A stretch of 64,000 nt of DNA from Bin87 sp965219925 (GCA_965219925.1 OZ244795.1:1860001-1924000); one strand, 5' to 3'. Shown: positions 35,024-43,639, counted from the stretch's first letter. Translations and numbers: made by a program. The notes: generated from the sequence alone by a model not told the origin.

Positions 35024-36619
35024 ATGACCGCACCGAACGACATCGAAACCCGCCTGGCCGAACTCCTCAAGACAATCAAGGACTCAGAGCAATGGCAGGT
35101 GGGCTACCCCGGCAACCAGAGCTTCGACTACTCGCCTCTCATCCCATTCCTCAACCACTCCCTCAACAACCTCGGAGACCCCTTCCACCAGACCAACTAC
35201 CGGGCCAACACCCACGAGTTCGAACGAGAGGTCATCCTCCACTTCGCCCAGCTCATGGGTCTGGACCCAGAGGACGCCTGGGGCTACGTCACCTCAGGTG
35301 GCACCGAAGGCAACATGTACGGCCTCTACCTGGCCCGGGAACTCCATCCCGAGGGTATGCTCTACTTCTCCGAGGAAGCACACTACTCCATCCTCAAGAT
35401 TGCCCGCATCCTCAACCTGCCCCACACCACGGTGAAAAGGCGCACCGACGGCGAGATCGACTACGACGACCTCAGGGACATGCTGAACGTCCACCGCGAC
35501 CGGCCGGCCATCATTCTGGCCACCATCGGCACCACCATGCGCGGCGCCGTGGACGACATTCCCGCGATCCGGCAAATCATTGACGACCTGGGCATCGGGG
35601 AACAATACATTCACGCCGACGCCGCACTCAGCGGCATGATCCTGCCCTACGTGGACGACCCACAGCCGTTCGGGTTCGACGCCGGTATCGACAGCATCTC
35701 CATCAGCGGCCACAAACTCATGGGCGCACCCCTGCCCTGCGGTATCGTCGTCACACGCAAGCACCTGGTCGAAACCCTGGGCCGAGCCATCGAACTCGTC
35801 GGTGTCAACGACACCACCCTGTCCGGTTCCCGAAACGGCCTCACGCCGCTCATGCTCTGGTACGCCATCAACCACCACGGCGAAGATGGATGGAGAGAGA
35901 CCGTCCACGGTATGCTCAACACCGCCGAGTACGCCGTGCAACGGTTCAACGAACACGGCATCAGCGCCTGGCGACACCGGAACTCTCCCACCGTGGTGTT
36001 CGACCGCCCCTCGCAGGAAGTCTTCGACCGGTGGCAGATTGCCCCCGAGGGCGAAGTGGCCCACATCATCACCATGCCCCACGTTGACTTCGCAACCATC
36101 GACCAGCTGGTAGCTGACTGCAGCAGTCCAAGTCCCCAACCGACGCAGGAACATGATCTGACGCCAGCGGAAACCAGCCTGCTGGCTCAGGAGCAACAGA
36201 AGCAGACTGCTCACGCAACCACGATGCAGCGCATCGTGATCATGGCCGAAAACCGCATCGGCGTCATTGCCCAGATTGCGGGCACCCTGGCCGAGGGCGG
36301 AGTGAACCTCAACAGCATCGCGACTGAGAACGAAGGACAGCACGGAGTCGTGATCATCACCACCGACCGGACGGACCACGCCCTTGCCATCCTCAACGAA
36401 GCTGGCTTCAAGGCAGTCTCTGACGAAGCTATACTGGTGCAGTTGCTGGACCAGCCCGGTGCCCTGGCCAACCTCGCCAGCGAACTCACAGGCGCCGGCC
36501 TCAACATCAGGACTTTCCACATCATCGAGCGCCGGGAAGACTACGCCACCGCAGCCATCACCACCGATGACCAAGAAAGCGCCAAGACGGCCCTTGCCAG
36601 CCGCTACACCGTCATATAG
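35024..36619 (+). CDS. Histidine-decarboxylase-like PLP enzyme fused to two ACT domains
   Basis: 531 residues; AAGGAAG stands before the ATG. Residues 1-365 are a group II PLP-dependent decarboxylase closest in look to bacterial histidine decarboxylases (Y-P-G-N-Q-S-F-D-Y-S near 28, N-N-L-G-D-P-F near 48, T-S-G-G-T-E-G-N 90-97, H120 stacking on PLP, H-A-D-A with D199, S-G-H-K-L-M-G with Schiff-base lysine K231). After a polar linker come two ACT domains (about 401-466 and 467-531: I-G-V-I-A-Q-I-A-G-T-L-A-E-G-G-V-N and P-G-A-L-A-N-L-A-S-E-L-T-G-A-G-L-N-I). ACT domains usually bind amino acids, so feedback control of the decarboxylase is likely. Substrate is inferred, not shown. Confidence 0.85.
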   Translation: MTAPNDIETRLAELLKTIKDSEQWQVGYPGNQSFDYSPLIPFLNHSLNNLGDPFHQTNYRANTHEFEREVILHFAQLMGLDPEDAWGYVTSGGTEGNMYGLYLARELHPEGMLYFSEEAHYSILKIARILNLPHTTVKRRTDGEIDYDDLRDMLNVHRDRPAIILATIGTTMRGAVDDIPAIRQIIDDLGIGEQYIHADAALSGMILPYVDDPQPFGFDAGIDSISISGHKLMGAPLPCGIVVTRKHLVETLGRAIELVGVNDTTLSGSRNGLTPLMLWYAINHHGEDGWRETVHGMLNTAEYAVQRFNEHGISAWRHRNSPTVVFDRPSQEVFDRWQIAPEGEVAHIITMPHVDFATIDQLVADCSSPSPQPTQEHDLTPAETSLLAQEQQKQTAHATTMQRIVIMAENRIGVIAQIAGTLAEGGVNLNSIATENEGQHGVVIITTDRTDHALAILNEAGFKAVSDEAILVQLLDQPGALANLASELTGAGLNIRTFHIIERREDYATAAITTDDQESAKTALASRYTVI

Positions 36620-36640
36620 GCACACTGGACGCCAAGGCGC

Positions 36641-36682
36641 AGGGCCGTGCAGTTATAACCCACATGACGGTGTACGGCCCTT
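36641..36682 (+). terminator. Possible terminator of the decarboxylase gene
   Basis: AGGGCCGT pairs with ACGGCCCT across a 25-base loop that contains further weak pairing, followed by TGAAG. Weak T-run. Confidence 0.35.
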
Positions 36683-36709
36683 GAAGCCGTCACGAACCAA
36701 CGAAGACAC

Positions 36710-36770
36710 CAGCCGCCACTGCCTGCGTTCAAAAGGCCCATAGGACGCCCTCAAGTACCAAAAAGGCAGG
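36710..36770 (+). repeat. Dispersed repeat (about 57 bp), copy 2
   Basis: Matches 12931-12988: CAGCCGCCACTGCCTGCGTT, CAAAAGGCCCATAGGACGCC and CTCAAGTACCAAAA with four to five substitutions. Confidence 0.6.
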
Positions 36771-36882
36771 CAATACTCCAGCGGCCCTCAAACGAACTAG
36801 GGGGCTTTCTACCTCGGAAATTCAGCCCACCTACAGTGCCTGAGCCGCCATTAACCGACGGCAGGCTAAAACCACCCACGAT

Positions 36883-36909
36883 GGGCGGCTCGAATGAGCC
36901 GCCCTTTTT
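36883..36909 (+). terminator. Rho-independent terminator upstream of HTH/Zn-ribbon copy 2
   Basis: GGGCGGCTC / GAGCCGCCC around GAAT, followed by TTTTT. It is the counterpart of 15593-15619 within the duplicated unit. Confidence 0.75.
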
Positions 36910-37061
36910 GCTGCCCTAACCGGACAGCTCACCAAGCCAAACAGCCCGCCAGAGCACGTTGCTGACCAGCTTGCACACCCAGGGCCCAGATCTCAACAGC
37001 GCCGCTCTGAGCGCACCCACCAACACGAAGCAGAAAAACCCCAGCAGCACCGGAGACCACC

Positions 37062-37484
37062 ATGCCAAACACCACACGAGGCGTCGGACTGTTCACCGCC
37101 GAAAACATCGTGGCAGCAATTAGAGCAATCCCCGAAAGCGACGGCACGTACCGAGACGTCGCCCGTAAGGCACAGCAGTACGGCGGCAACTTCCACCACC
37201 ACACCATTTCCAACTGGGTCAGATACGGCCAGGCTGATATTGAAGCCGGCCAACCGTCAACCGCCTACGCCAGATTCACCAAACAGTACCGAGACTTGAT
37301 CGACGAACACTGCGGACCAGACACCAACCGGAACCGTGAATTCGACCGGGCACTCGAGATCCTCGAACGGACCTGCGAGTGCGGCAACGACAAGATGCTG
37401 ATGACGGACGGGAAGCTGGCCAGCACCTGCCAAGAGTGCCAAGACTTGGACGCGCGGCAACGGCGCAGGGCACGCCGGACGTGA
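37062..37484 (+). CDS. HTH / zinc-ribbon protein, copy 2
   Basis: 140 residues, same length and nearly the same sequence as the protein at 15781 (about 88 percent identical by eye); GGAG precedes the ATG in the same context. Differences cluster in the zinc-ribbon linker (K-M-L-M-T-D-G-K-L-A-S in place of K-T-L-L-P-D-G-M-L-G-S), while the cysteines C-E-C...C-Q-E-C and the HTH are kept, suggesting selection on both parts. It is followed by a HEPN-like gene, as is copy 1. Confidence 0.75.
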   Translation: MPNTTRGVGLFTAENIVAAIRAIPESDGTYRDVARKAQQYGGNFHHHTISNWVRYGQADIEAGQPSTAYARFTKQYRDLIDEHCGPDTNRNREFDRALEILERTCECGNDKMLMTDGKLASTCQECQDLDARQRRRARRT

Positions 37485-37662
37485 TGGCAACGGCTGAAAA
37501 GGACCAGGCCAACCTTGACGACTATCCTTTTGCGCCGGTTAACGCCGGCCGCTGCCCGACACCCCACACCAGAGCACCAACGCAGCTGGCCCAGCAGTCC
37601 CTCTATCCGGCCGCCAAACGCGAGGTGGTAACATACTCTCTGACAGACGCAGGAGTCCCCAG

Positions 37663-38049
37663 GTGACTACCACTTCCATCCAAGAACAGATCGACGAGCT
37701 CTTCGCCGACGCCCGCCGGATGCACTCCCAAGCGGTCGAACGCCTCGAACAGGGCGACATCCGCGACGCCGCAGAAAAGGCCTGGTGCGCCACCAAACGC
37801 GCCACTGACGCCCTGCTGCTAGCCCGCACGGGCGAGCAGCCCGGGCCTACTGGTCTCACCAGCGACGGCCTCGACGACCTGGTTTCTTCAGATCCAGCCA
37901 CGGCATCGCTACAGGGCCGCTACTACAGCCGTCTCAGCCAACTGCACGGCGCTTGTTTCTACACTGGCGCATGCAACCAGCACACCGAGCGTCGCATCAG
38001 GGAAACCGCCAATTACATTGCCGATGCAGAAACACTCGCCGCCAGGTAA
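37663..38049 (+). CDS. PaREP1/HEPN-like small helical protein
   Basis: 128 residues, GTG start with AGGAG seven bases upstream. The first helices I-D-E-L-F-A-D-A-R-R-M-H-S-Q-A and G-D-I-R-D-A-A-E-K-A-W-C-A-T-K-R-A-T-D-A resemble PaREP1-type HEPN proteins, and R-Y-Y-S-R-L-S-Q-L-H-G-A-C-F-Y-T supplies an R...H pair in the second half. It lies 178 bp after the HTH/Zn-ribbon gene on the same strand. It may be an RNase toxin or nucleotide-binding partner; there is no neighbouring antitoxin-like gene. Confidence 0.6.
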   Translation: MTTTSIQEQIDELFADARRMHSQAVERLEQGDIRDAAEKAWCATKRATDALLLARTGEQPGPTGLTSDGLDDLVSSDPATASLQGRYYSRLSQLHGACFYTGACNQHTERRIRETANYIADAETLAAR

Positions 38050-38771
38050 GCGTCCGAAGACACTCTAACCGGCTGGTCGAACTTCACCGAGACACGCAGT
38101 CGTCTGCTCGGCACCACATCCAGCAGCCCACAAAACCACGCCCAACCGCCATGCAGAACTGCCGGCCCGGTTCTCCCTCAGCCGACCAGATGCCGCCTTC
38201 CGCTTCCCAACGCACCGAGATCGTGTGGCGAGTGGGAATGCACTACGTCCGAGACTGAAGAATCCCGGCCCTGGCAGGCAATCGTCCCTCACTGGCACAA
38301 TGTAACCATCGCTGACGAACGGCGACGCCGGCCGCCACCGCCGACCAACGGGGCAGCAGGTTTCATTACCGGCGCACATCCCAAGAGTTTCCGCCGGAGA
38401 ACCACAGGGACGGCCTTTGGCGCCGTAGTCGGTCGGGTGCCGACGCACGACACAACCCACCGCGATTGCGGGAAGCGCAATCCGCAATCGTATTACGCTT
38501 GATCGGTACGTGAATCGTCACACGCCAAAACCGTACCCAAGACCTGTCGGGGTTTTAGTACGGCCCTACCCGCGCTACCACATTAGTGAACAATATTAGC
38601 CTTCCGTGCTATCCTCCCGATCTCCGTCAGACCACCGCCTCACCACTACGGCATAGTGCCAATTTGAGCCACATCGGGTTGGGAATAGTTCCAACAAGGA
38701 TGACGCGGTGGATGCCTTCTAGCCACGCGGTTCCTGTTACACCACGTATGGGGACTTTACCGAGGTCACCA
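38050..38771. other. Gene-free region with dispersed hairpin element
   Basis: Contains GCCGGCCGCC at 38327-38336 with the ACCAACGGGGC continuation (a member of the hairpin family also at 15549, 39360 and 40561), and a short motif ATAGTGCCAATTT at 38651 that recurs as GTAGTGCCAATTT at 40817. No supported gene on either strand. Confidence 0.45.
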
Positions 38772-39128
38772 ATGCAGAACCAATCCAACGATCCTCGTGA
38801 CATCCTACAGATAACACCCCGTTTCGCCACCGGCCGTATCCTCAACGACCAGGGACAAACGGTCGGGTACTGCGGCGTCAACTGGCATGACCGAGCCCAA
38901 GACATCATTCCTGACATCGACGAGCGCCGTTTCAACTACTATTCATTAGCCCAAGCAGGGGCAGCTCCGTCCCGAATCATCATAGTTCGAGACAACCCTC
39001 CGTACCTACGAACGGAAGCTGACGACAACCAAGCTAACAATCTCGGAAATCTGCCAACCTGCGGCCACGGCCATAGCGCCCTCTACCGGAACGCTCCGCC
39101 GTGGGCCGAACAAAACAGCGACCACTGA
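38772..39128 (+). CDS. DUF3892-like protein
   Basis: 118 residues from ATG 38772 with GAGG six bases upstream (an upstream open frame to 38586 has unlikely composition). The pattern I-L-Q-I-T-P-R-F-A-T-G, V-G-Y-C-G-V-N-W-H-D, then Y-L-R-T-E-A-D-D-N-Q-A-N-N-L-G-N-L-P fits the DUF3892 family, whose members end with a T-x-x-D-x-x-x-x-x-N-L-L-x-L-P motif. Function of the family is unknown. It stands alone, convergent with the Mrr gene. Confidence 0.6.
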   Translation: MQNQSNDPRDILQITPRFATGRILNDQGQTVGYCGVNWHDRAQDIIPDIDERRFNYYSLAQAGAAPSRIIIVRDNPPYLRTEADDNQANNLGNLPTCGHGHSALYRNAPPWAEQNSDH

Positions 39129-39359
39129 CCTCCAATTCAACCTAACCGCAAAGCGACCTCCACCTGCTGGCTCACCACAATAACCGTCCAGAAAGCGAGT
39201 AGCCCAGCGACTCCGGTTGGCCCAACGACCGCCCGGTTGAAGCTCCAGCACGCCTTTCACCTTCAGGAGGATTTCACACCGCCCAAAACAGTGACACCCG
39301 GCAGTAGCTCCCGAACATCCGCGTTTGGCACAATAAGAGTGTCGCCGACCAACGGCGAC

Positions 39360-39396
39360 GCCGGCCGTCACCGACCAACGAGACGGCCGGCTTTTT
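39360..39396 (+). terminator. GC hairpin with T-run (dispersed family member)
   Basis: GCCGGCCGTC / GACGGCCGGC with loop ACCGACCAACGA and TTTTT after it. This is the best-formed member of the family. It lies in the 39129-39441 gap between two convergent genes. Confidence 0.7.
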
Positions 39397-39441
39397 GATA
39401 CGAGCCCCAGACCACCGCAGCCGTCGTTGTCACGAACACAT

Positions 39442-40473
39442 CTAACCAGCATCCTCCTGGACTAACGCCCACAACCGTTTCAGCGGCAACGCCGACCTCA
39501 CGTCCGCCGACAGCAGTTCATAGTTCTCAAGCACCGCCTCCAGCAACTGGTCAGCACCCCACAACCGGACGTTAAAGTGCATCGCCCTCGCCTCCAGCTC
39601 CGCAGGCCGAGCGAACCCGCCCCAGGACACTAGCAGGCCGTGGTCGGCCTGGAAGGTTTGCATAACCCCTTGGAGTTCTCTGAGCACATTGACTCCGGAC
39701 GCCTGCCGGCCAGATTTAACCTGGACACATATCCGGGGAGAGTCAAACCCCATGGGCCCCTTGCCCGCCAAAATGTCGACCCCTCCGTCCGGACCAGGCG
39801 GCGAGACCGCAACCCGGTATCCCTCGGCCTCTAGGACAGCAGCAACCAAGTCGCTTAGGGCATGCCCATGAAAGTTTCGTTCTACGTACTCGCGCACCTG
39901 CCCCAGGGCGTATTCCTCAATGTCGAGAGCCGGTTCATCTTCTGTTGATTCAACGTCCTGAATGAAATTCCCGGTCGCTACACTGGTGCCATCGGATTCA
40001 TTGCCTTCAGCCAACGCACGCAACCGTTCCTCTGAACCCTCCGCTCGGGGACGGAAAACGGTGCTATCCGCAGACAGAGACCTCTTCAAGTCATCCCCAA
40101 GCTGGTCACGACGGACCTGAGCGTTGATCCAACTGACCTGCCTTCCGTGCGCAAAATCTCCAGCTGCCGACCGGTACAGGTAATCTCCCAAGAACACTCC
40201 CACTGCCACGAAGCCGGTCCCCTTCCTAGGCATGACAGCCAAGTCTTCAGGTTGGATCTGTTCCACAAAGGACCAGACCTGACGACCGTGATTACGTACC
40301 TGATGCAGCGAATGCTCGGGATGAATCTCCCTCACAACTTCGATGAACCCGTCCCGACCGGACACGCCGGAAAGATCCCCGAGAAGACCGAATCCTATGG
40401 TAAGGATACTGTTGTCCAGTGCCTCGGGTTCCCTTTCGCCTCGGGAGCCACCTCGTACCACCCATGCGGTCAT
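39442..40473 (-). CDS. Mrr-type restriction endonuclease
   Basis: 343 residues. The N-terminal half (F-V-E-Q-I-Q-P-E-D-L-A-V-M-P, G-D-Y-L-Y) is like the winged-helix or PUA-like part of EVE/Mrr fusions; the C-terminal half has the Mrr catalytic fold: D-L-V-A-A-V-L-E-A-E-G-Y, G-P-D-G-G-V-D-I-L-A-G, I-C-V-Q-V-K-S-G, giving the D...QxK site (about residues 240-272). Mrr enzymes cut methylated foreign DNA. It closes the island on the right and is monocistronic. The gene being intact alongside a type I system implies that the local methylation pattern is tolerated. Confidence 0.88.
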   Translation of the reverse strand: MTAWVVRGGSRGEREPEALDNSILTIGFGLLGDLSGVSGRDGFIEVVREIHPEHSLHQVRNHGRQVWSFVEQIQPEDLAVMPRKGTGFVAVGVFLGDYLYRSAAGDFAHGRQVSWINAQVRRDQLGDDLKRSLSADSTVFRPRAEGSEERLRALAEGNESDGTSVATGNFIQDVESTEDEPALDIEEYALGQVREYVERNFHGHALSDLVAAVLEAEGYRVAVSPPGPDGGVDILAGKGPMGFDSPRICVQVKSGRQASGVNVLRELQGVMQTFQADHGLLVSWGGFARPAELEARAMHFNVRLWGADQLLEAVLENYELLSADVRSALPLKRLWALVQEDAG

Positions 40474-40560
40474 GCTAGCCTCCTACGGGGCACAATGAAA
40501 CACGTGAAGGTGCCGAAAACAGCATAGCACCATCCTGATCAGACGACGGATACCAGCGAC

Positions 40561-40597
40561 GCCGGCCGCCGCCGAGCAACGGGGCGGTCGGCGTTTA
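40561..40597 (+). repeat. Dispersed GC hairpin element
   Basis: GCCGGCCGCC / GGCGGTCGGC (one mismatch) with loop GCCGAGCAACGG and GTTTATAAAA after. It is homologous to the elements at 15549, 38327 and 39360. Confidence 0.55.
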
Positions 40598-40702
40598 TAA
40601 AATGACGCACCACCGCAGTCACCTTCGTGTTGCGAAGCGAACTCTACTCCGCCCGAAACTGTGACGCCAGTTCTTGGCGAAGACCCATACCCCGCGTACA
40701 AT

Positions 40703-40733
40703 GCAAAGTGCCGCGGTTACCGCGGCACTTTGC
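40703..40733. terminator. Perfect 14-bp hairpin
   Basis: GCAAAGTGCCGCGG / CCGCGGCACTTTGC with a TTA loop. No coding region abuts it; it marks the boundary region of the island (40474-41071). Confidence 0.5.
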
Positions 40734-40851
40734 GAGACTCGGGAAGCAACCGGCTAAAGCTACTCAGCCAGAGCATCCCTCGGGTCGCCGTGGGTCCACG
40801 GCTTCACCACAACCGTGTAGTGCCAATTTATGCCACTACAAGTACTGGTTC

Positions 40852-41013
40852 ATGGCGGATGGCGACACGATCAAGGCTGTCCTGGATACCGAAGATGATG
40901 ATAGGGAAGTCGTGCTCAACCGCGCCCGCTTGTATCGCGACCGCCGCGACTTTATCATTCAGACCGGGGACACTGGCATGAGCGAGGACTATCCGGCGAA
41001 TCCGGCTCGTTAG
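40852..41013 (+). CDS. Possible 53-residue protein or gene remnant
   Basis: ATG at 40852 opens a frame with protein-like composition (M-A-D-G-D-T-I-K-A-V-L-D-T, R-A-R-L-Y-R-D-R-R-D-F). It lacks a ribosome-binding site, and the frame is open further upstream without a better start, so it may be the 3' end of a deleted gene at the island edge. Confidence 0.35.
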   Translation: MADGDTIKAVLDTEDDDREVVLNRARLYRDRRDFIIQTGDTGMSEDYPANPAR

Positions 41014-41017
41014 GAAG

Positions 41018-41048
41018 TTTCTGGATTCCGGCCTTTGCCGGAATGACG
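41018..41048. repeat. REP-like short palindrome
   Basis: TTTCTGGATTCCGGC, CTTTGCC and GGAATGACGG form a short inverted repeat of the REP type; a relative lies at 62380-62411. Confidence 0.6.
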
Positions 41049-41071
41049 GCTATCAACAAGGAGTAATGACA

Positions 41072-41464
41072 ATGGCAATACAGCAGCAAACGGACGCCAA
41101 GCCCTACGTGGTGCATACGGTGGGCGATGCTTCGGAGACTATCCAGACGCCCGGCATGGTTCGGCAGCCGGCAATCATGCCCGGCAAGGGCGACACCACC
41201 AAGATCTGGATGGGGAAGGTTACCGCCGCGCCGCGGGAGAAGGGGCCGCCCCATACCCATCTGGAGGCTGAGACTGCCGCCTACGTGCTGCAGGGGTACG
41301 TCAGGGTGTGGTTCGGGGAGAATTTTGAGCAGTCGATAGAGGCCGGGCCGGGAGACTTCATCTTCGTGCCGGCTAACACGCCTCACATCGAAGAAAACCC
41401 ATACGATGAGGAACAGGTCGGTATCCTCTGCCGCGCCCCTGACAACCTGGTAGTGAATCTGTAA
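41072..41464 (+). CDS. Cupin-domain protein
   Basis: 130 residues; ATG 41072 is used because AAGGAG is eight bases before it. The cupin barrel shows P-P-H-T-H-L-E-A-E-T (motif 1: HxH...E) and P-G-D-F-I-F-V-P-A-N-T-P-H (motif 2), so a metal site is likely. Small single cupins act as oxygenases, isomerases or ligand binders; substrate is unknown. It starts an apparent backbone cluster with the CDGSH gene, 54 bp downstream. Confidence 0.88.
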   Translation: MAIQQQTDAKPYVVHTVGDASETIQTPGMVRQPAIMPGKGDTTKIWMGKVTAAPREKGPPHTHLEAETAAYVLQGYVRVWFGENFEQSIEAGPGDFIFVPANTPHIEENPYDEEQVGILCRAPDNLVVNL

Positions 41465-41518
41465 CGAACTTGTGGCACAATGCCACACTGAAACCAATCA
41501 TTCCTGAGGAGGGATAAA

Positions 41519-41725
41519 ATGGCAGACGTCAAAGTGGAAATCCGGGGCAACGGCCCGCTGCGGATTATCGGAGAAATCGAGATTGTTGACCAGAGCGGGA
41601 ACCAGTACGCGATTCCCGAGGGTCGATGGGTATCTTTCTGCCGTTGCGGACAGTCGGACAACAAGCCGTTTTGCGACGGCACGCATCAGGACTGCGGGTT
41701 CGAGGCTGGCAGCGAGGCCCGCTAA
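41519..41725 (+). CDS. CDGSH iron-sulfur domain protein
   Basis: 68 residues with a strong GAGGAGG site. The domain is complete: C-R-C-G-Q-S-D-N-K-P-F-C-D-G-T-H binds a [2Fe-2S] cluster through three Cys and one His (C43, C45, C54, H58 approximately). Such proteins are redox or cluster-transfer modules. It probably shares a transcript with the cupin gene. Confidence 0.92.
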   Translation: MADVKVEIRGNGPLRIIGEIEIVDQSGNQYAIPEGRWVSFCRCGQSDNKPFCDGTHQDCGFEAGSEAR

Positions 41726-41755
41726 CGGACCGCGTTCGCTGAATCCAAACCGTCG

Positions 41756-41797
41756 AGCCGCCAGTTACCGGGCCAGGTGTCCCGGTTGCCGGCGGCT
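41756..41797 (+). terminator. Nested hairpin after the CDGSH gene
   Basis: AGCCGCC / GGCGGCT encloses ACCGGG / CCCGGT, followed by TGTGTTTAT. It likely ends the cupin-CDGSH transcript. Confidence 0.55.
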
Positions 41798-41856
41798 TGT
41801 GTTTATGCTGAGTCAGACCAGATTGATATGGCAACGATAGAGTTGCGCGGCAAGCG

Positions 41857-41862
41857 TATAAT
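41857..41862 (+). promoter_or_regulatory. TATAAT -10 box
   Basis: A perfect TATAAT, 35 bp before the ATG at 41897. No good -35 hexamer stands 17 bp upstream. Confidence 0.35.
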
Positions 41863-41896
41863 CTGAACTAATCACGAATTAATATGGGGGCGCCAA

Positions 41897-42697
41897 ATGG
41901 TTACGACGACGCCGGCCCGTCTAGCGGCCGAACTAATCTTTGAAAAATACCAGTCCGTGAAGCCCTTTGATCGACTCCCGGATAACCTGTTCCCCAAGAC
42001 GCTGGAAGAAGCCTACGGGATTCAGCGAGAGCTGCACTGCATGTTGTCGAGCATCTGGGGCCCGTTGGCCGGGTACAAGCTGGCTTATACCACGCCGGTG
42101 ATGCAGGAACGGGCCGGTCTGGATCATCCGGTATTGGGCGCAGTGTTTCAAAAGGTGATTTTGCGGTCGCCGGTGGTATTGAACTACACCGAGTACGTGA
42201 ACCTGGGCATTGAGCTGGAGGTTGGCGTTACGCTGGGTCGCGACCTGCCGGTGTCGGGAGCGCCCTACACCCGGGAAAAGGTGGCCGAAGCAGTGGCGGA
42301 AGTGGCAACGGCATTTGAAATCGTGGACATGCGGACACCGCCCGACCTTACGACCGAAGAACGAACGTTGTTCAGCGTGGCCGTCAACATTCTGAATTCG
42401 GGCATCGTGCTGGGCGATCCGATTACCGACTGGCAAAGCAAAGACCTGGTGAACTGCAAGGGGGTGATGACAATTAACCACGAGCAGGTGGGCGAGGGGT
42501 ATGGCCGGGACGTGATGGGTCATCCCTTTGAGCCGCTGGTGTGGCTGGCCAACGAGCTGGCGAAGCATAACCACCCACTGAAGGCCGGGGACGTGGTTAT
42601 CACGGGAAGCCTGGTTCCTCCGACTCCGCTAGAATTTGCTTCGGAAGGCCGGATTTCCATCGAAGGGTTGGGTGAGGCCGTCGTGGTGGTGGCGTAA
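41897..42697 (+). CDS. 2-keto-4-pentenoate hydratase / fumarylacetoacetate hydrolase-fold enzyme
   Basis: 266 residues, the usual MhpD length. G-I-E-L-E-V-G-V-T-L (metal-binding ExE, about 96-105), F-E-I-V-D-M-R near 137, then G-D-V-V-I-T-G-S-L-V-P-P near the C-terminus are hallmarks of the family. It adds water to 2-hydroxypenta-2,4-dienoates in meta-cleavage aromatic degradation, or does related decarboxylation; the exact substrate cannot be read. It stands alone. Confidence 0.88.
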   Translation: MVTTTPARLAAELIFEKYQSVKPFDRLPDNLFPKTLEEAYGIQRELHCMLSSIWGPLAGYKLAYTTPVMQERAGLDHPVLGAVFQKVILRSPVVLNYTEYVNLGIELEVGVTLGRDLPVSGAPYTREKVAEAVAEVATAFEIVDMRTPPDLTTEERTLFSVAVNILNSGIVLGDPITDWQSKDLVNCKGVMTINHEQVGEGYGRDVMGHPFEPLVWLANELAKHNHPLKAGDVVITGSLVPPTPLEFASEGRISIEGLGEAVVVVA

Positions 42698-42734
42698 CCC
42701 CAGGATCATGTGATTACCGGGATGACCGGCGCGG

Positions 42735-43598
42735 TCAATCCGGGGTGGGTTGGGGTGCAGCGCCGGTTTCAACCCAGAGGGTGTACACGGTGCGGCGGGG
42801 CAGTCCGGTGGCGGCAACGACCTCCGCCACGGCCAGGCGGCCACGCATTCCGATGGCGCGCCGTTCCAAAAGGGCCAGGCGGGCTGCTTCGATAACTATA
42901 GCCGGGGACGCATCCGCTCCCCGGCTTTCGCTGTCGATGGGTGGTGCGCCGATGACGATAGTGAACTCGCCGCGGGGCTGCGTGAAATGAATCAAAGCGT
43001 CAGACGGGCGGCCGCGCCAGATCTCTTCGTGGAGTTTGGTAAGTTCGCGGCACACCGCTATCGGGGTGTCGTCGAGTGTGTCGGCAATGTCGGACAGTGT
43101 GGCACGCAGACGATGGGGGGCCTCGAAGATGACGAGGGTGCATCCGGATAACGCGCCCTCGTGGAGCACGGCGACCCGGGCGTTGTGCCGTCGAGGTAGA
43201 AATCCCAGGAACAGAAACCGGTCGGCTGGAAATGTGGATACCGGCAGGGCGGCGGTGACTGCGGATACGCCGGGGATGGTTACCGCCTGGTGACCCGCTT
43301 CGATGACGGCTGCCACCAGGCCGGCTCCAGGGTCGCTGATGGAAGGTGAACCGGCGTCGGTGGTGTAGGCAACGTCGCCCAGTTCCAGGGCGTCCAGCAG
43401 TTCCGGCAGGCGGCGCGACCAGTTGTGTTCATTGCAACTGACCATCCTGGGATTGGCGCCGAGATGAGACAGCAGTCGGCGCGTTACGCGCGTGTCTTCG
43501 GCGGCGACCAGGGGAACCTGGGCCAGGATGCGGGCAGCCCGGAAGGTGAGGTCTTCCAGGTTACCGATAGGCGTGCCAACTACGTAAAAAGTACCCAC
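42735..43598 (-). CDS. rsmI: 16S rRNA (cytidine1402-2'-O)-methyltransferase
   Basis: About 288 residues from a GTG at 43598; the longer frame continues upstream only through an intergenic repeat. The tetrapyrrole-methylase-type domain begins V-V-G-T-P-I-G-N-L-E-D-L, with A-A-E-D-T-R, T-D-A-G-S-P-S-I-S-D-P-G, I-P-G-V-S-A and L-G-F-L-P-R-R typical of RsmI. The C-terminal domain has the small HTH-like tail (L-A-V-A-E-V-V-A-A-T-G-L). It methylates the ribose of C1402 in the decoding centre of the small ribosomal subunit. Confidence 0.93.
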   Translation of the reverse strand: MGTFYVVGTPIGNLEDLTFRAARILAQVPLVAAEDTRVTRRLLSHLGANPRMVSCNEHNWSRRLPELLDALELGDVAYTTDAGSPSISDPGAGLVAAVIEAGHQAVTIPGVSAVTAALPVSTFPADRFLFLGFLPRRHNARVAVLHEGALSGCTLVIFEAPHRLRATLSDIADTLDDTPIAVCRELTKLHEEIWRGRPSDALIHFTQPRGEFTIVIGAPPIDSESRGADASPAIVIEAARLALLERRAIGMRGRLAVAEVVAATGLPRRTVYTLWVETGAAPQPTPD

Positions 43599-43639
43599 AC
43601 CGACAGTATATCGACCGAGGGATGGATTGGAACCTGTTG

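Noticed and set aside
35294..36625. 443-codon minus-strand frame opposite the decarboxylase
   Set aside because: Antisense shadow; the plus frame has all PLP residues and two ACT domains.
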